Positions 21,670-22,470 of a stretch of 22,470 nucleotides of DNA are shown here, in pieces (positions within the stretch are counted from its first letter, which is position 1; each line of letters begins with the position of its first letter). The translations under genes and the position numbers were made by a program. The notes under the pieces were generated by a model. That model worked only from the letters and a program-made list of their open reading frames with translations, was not told where the DNA came from and searched no databases. This DNA comes from Candidatus Omnitrophota bacterium (GTDB taxonomy: Bacteria > Omnitrophota > Omnitrophia > Omnitrophales > Danuiimicrobiaceae). The DNA lies in the NCBI GenBank assembly GCA_016206815.1, contig JACQQT010000028.1:1-22470 (forward strand). Reading direction: 5' to 3'.

Positions 21670-22470
21670 TCACCCTTTAATCACGCCGATAGGACGCATC
21701 CGCACAACCCGCTTTGCAATCCCTGCTTCATGAACGACTCGAACCACGTCATTGACGTTTTTATAAGCGGCGGGCTGCTCTTCGGCAATCCCCTGATACC
21801 CGCGCGCCATCACAATAATCCCCTGCTTGGCAAGCTCTGCTTCAATGAAACGGCCGCCGGACGTGCGGAGAGCTTGGGAGCGGCTCATCAGGCGGCCTGC
21901 CCCGTGACAAGTCGTCCCGAAAGTTTCCTCCAACGCCCGTTCCGTCCCCAACAAAAGGTAAGAATTACGGCCCATATCTCCGGGAATGACAACGGGCTGG
22001 CCCAAATCCCGATAGACTTCCGGAAGTTCGGAATGACCCGGCGGAAAGGCGCGCGTTGCCCCTTTCCGGTGAACGCAGAGGAGTTTTTCCTTTCCCTGAA
22101 CCTTGTGTGTTTCAAACTTCGCAATGTTGTGGGCGACATCGTAAATCAGATGCATCTCCATCTCCTGCCAACTGCGGCTGAACACTTTCTCGAAGACGCC
22201 GCGCGCCAGATGCATTAAACACTGCCGGTTGGCCCACGCGTAATTGGCCGCAGCACGCATGGCCGCCAGGTAGCGCTTGCCTTCCGGTGAGGAAAGCGGG
22301 GCGCACGCCAATTGAATGTCCGGAACCTGAATTTCATATTTGGCAAGCGTCCGTCTCATCTCCCCGAGAAAATCATCACACACTTGATATCCGAATCCGC
22401 GCGAACCCGAGTGAATCATCAGCGTCACTTCGCCTTCCCTCAGTCCAAAACGTTCCGCCGCTTGCGAATC
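21670..22470 (-). CDS. rtcB: RNA-splicing ligase RtcB, N-terminus beyond the edge
   Basis: RtcB joins RNA 2',3'-cyclic phosphate or 3'-phosphate ends to 5'-OH ends using GTP and manganese. The visible 266 C-terminal residues contain a metal-site His in MIHSGSRGFGYQ, another in DVAHNIAKFETH and the guanylated nucleophile His in TCHGAGRLMSRSQA. The protein ends ...RMRPIGVIKG, the usual C-terminal form. The frame is open to the right edge (upstream codons read DSQAAERFGLREGEV), so the gene continues outside. GYQ replaces the more common GHQ, but that position also varies in E. coli RtcB. It lies upstream of pstS on the same strand with a separate promoter region between them. Confidence 0.95.
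   Translation of the reverse strand, partial: DSQAAERFGLREGEVTLMIHSGSRGFGYQVCDDFLGEMRRTLAKYEIQVPDIQLACAPLSSPEGKRYLAAMRAAANYAWANRQCLMHLARGVFEKVFSRSWQEMEMHLIYDVAHNIAKFETHKVQGKEKLLCVHRKGATRAFPPGHSELPEVYRDLGQPVVIPGDMGRNSYLLLGTERALEETFGTTCHGAGRLMSRSQALRTSGGRFIEAELAKQGIIVMARGYQGIAEEQPAAYKNVNDVVRVVHEAGIAKRVVRMRPIGVIKG

Overview
This window reads as a stretch of ordinary chromosome from an uncultured Gram-negative bacterium. It has moderate G+C, dense minus-strand operons, an outer-membrane beta-barrel protein, and futalosine-type menaquinone and siroheme-type heme genes. A protein resembling the exosortase-associated TIGR04073 family at the left edge, together with many short palindromic intergenic repeats, points to the PVC/Omnitrophota neighbourhood. 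That placement is inference and only moderately secure. I see no phage, transposase, CRISPR array, rRNA or tRNA.

Left region (1-3185, minus strand): an operon of a ThiF-type adenylyltransferase, a SufS-like cysteine desulfurase and GreA, followed by a TIGR04073-like secreted protein cut by the edge. It starts from a good sigma-70 promoter followed by a structured leader of about 135 nt. The leader ends in an intrinsic terminator whose U-tract touches the thiF start codon. A competing upstream segment can pair with the terminator's 5' arm, so this is a candidate attenuator or riboswitch. Next come a repeat-rich spacer and queF (plus strand), which appears to be transcribed as a leaderless mRNA. 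A DUF2490-like outer-membrane protein (minus strand) follows, preceded by a Pho-box-like repeat.

Middle region (15594 down to 4806, minus strand): a long, tightly packed cofactor run of aldo/keto reductase, fused siroheme decarboxylase (AhbA-AhbB type), glutaredoxin-like protein, thiC, nadA and ispG. After a palindromic repeat come mqnE, a CofH/MqnC-type radical SAM enzyme, a TauE/SafE permease and phoB-phoR. Most of the enzymes are iron-sulfur or radical-SAM proteins supplying heme, thiamine, NAD, isoprenoid and quinone. A short palindromic element appears to have inserted in frame inside the siroheme decarboxylase gene.

Right region (21644 down to 16340, minus strand): a complete phosphate operon, pstS-pstC-pstA-pstB2-pstB1-phoU, led by a three-repeat Pho box that the PhoB encoded in this same window presumably binds. 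The two ATPases differ in a complementary way, predicting a heterodimer with one canonical and one degenerate ATP site. Three junctions in the operon carry DNA palindromes. The one between pstC and pstA forms a near-perfect cloverleaf whose closing stem buries the pstA ribosome-binding site. A small secreted protein with two EF-hand-like loops (plus strand, 15798-16313) converges on phoU. The right edge holds the C-terminal part of rtcB (RNA ligase).
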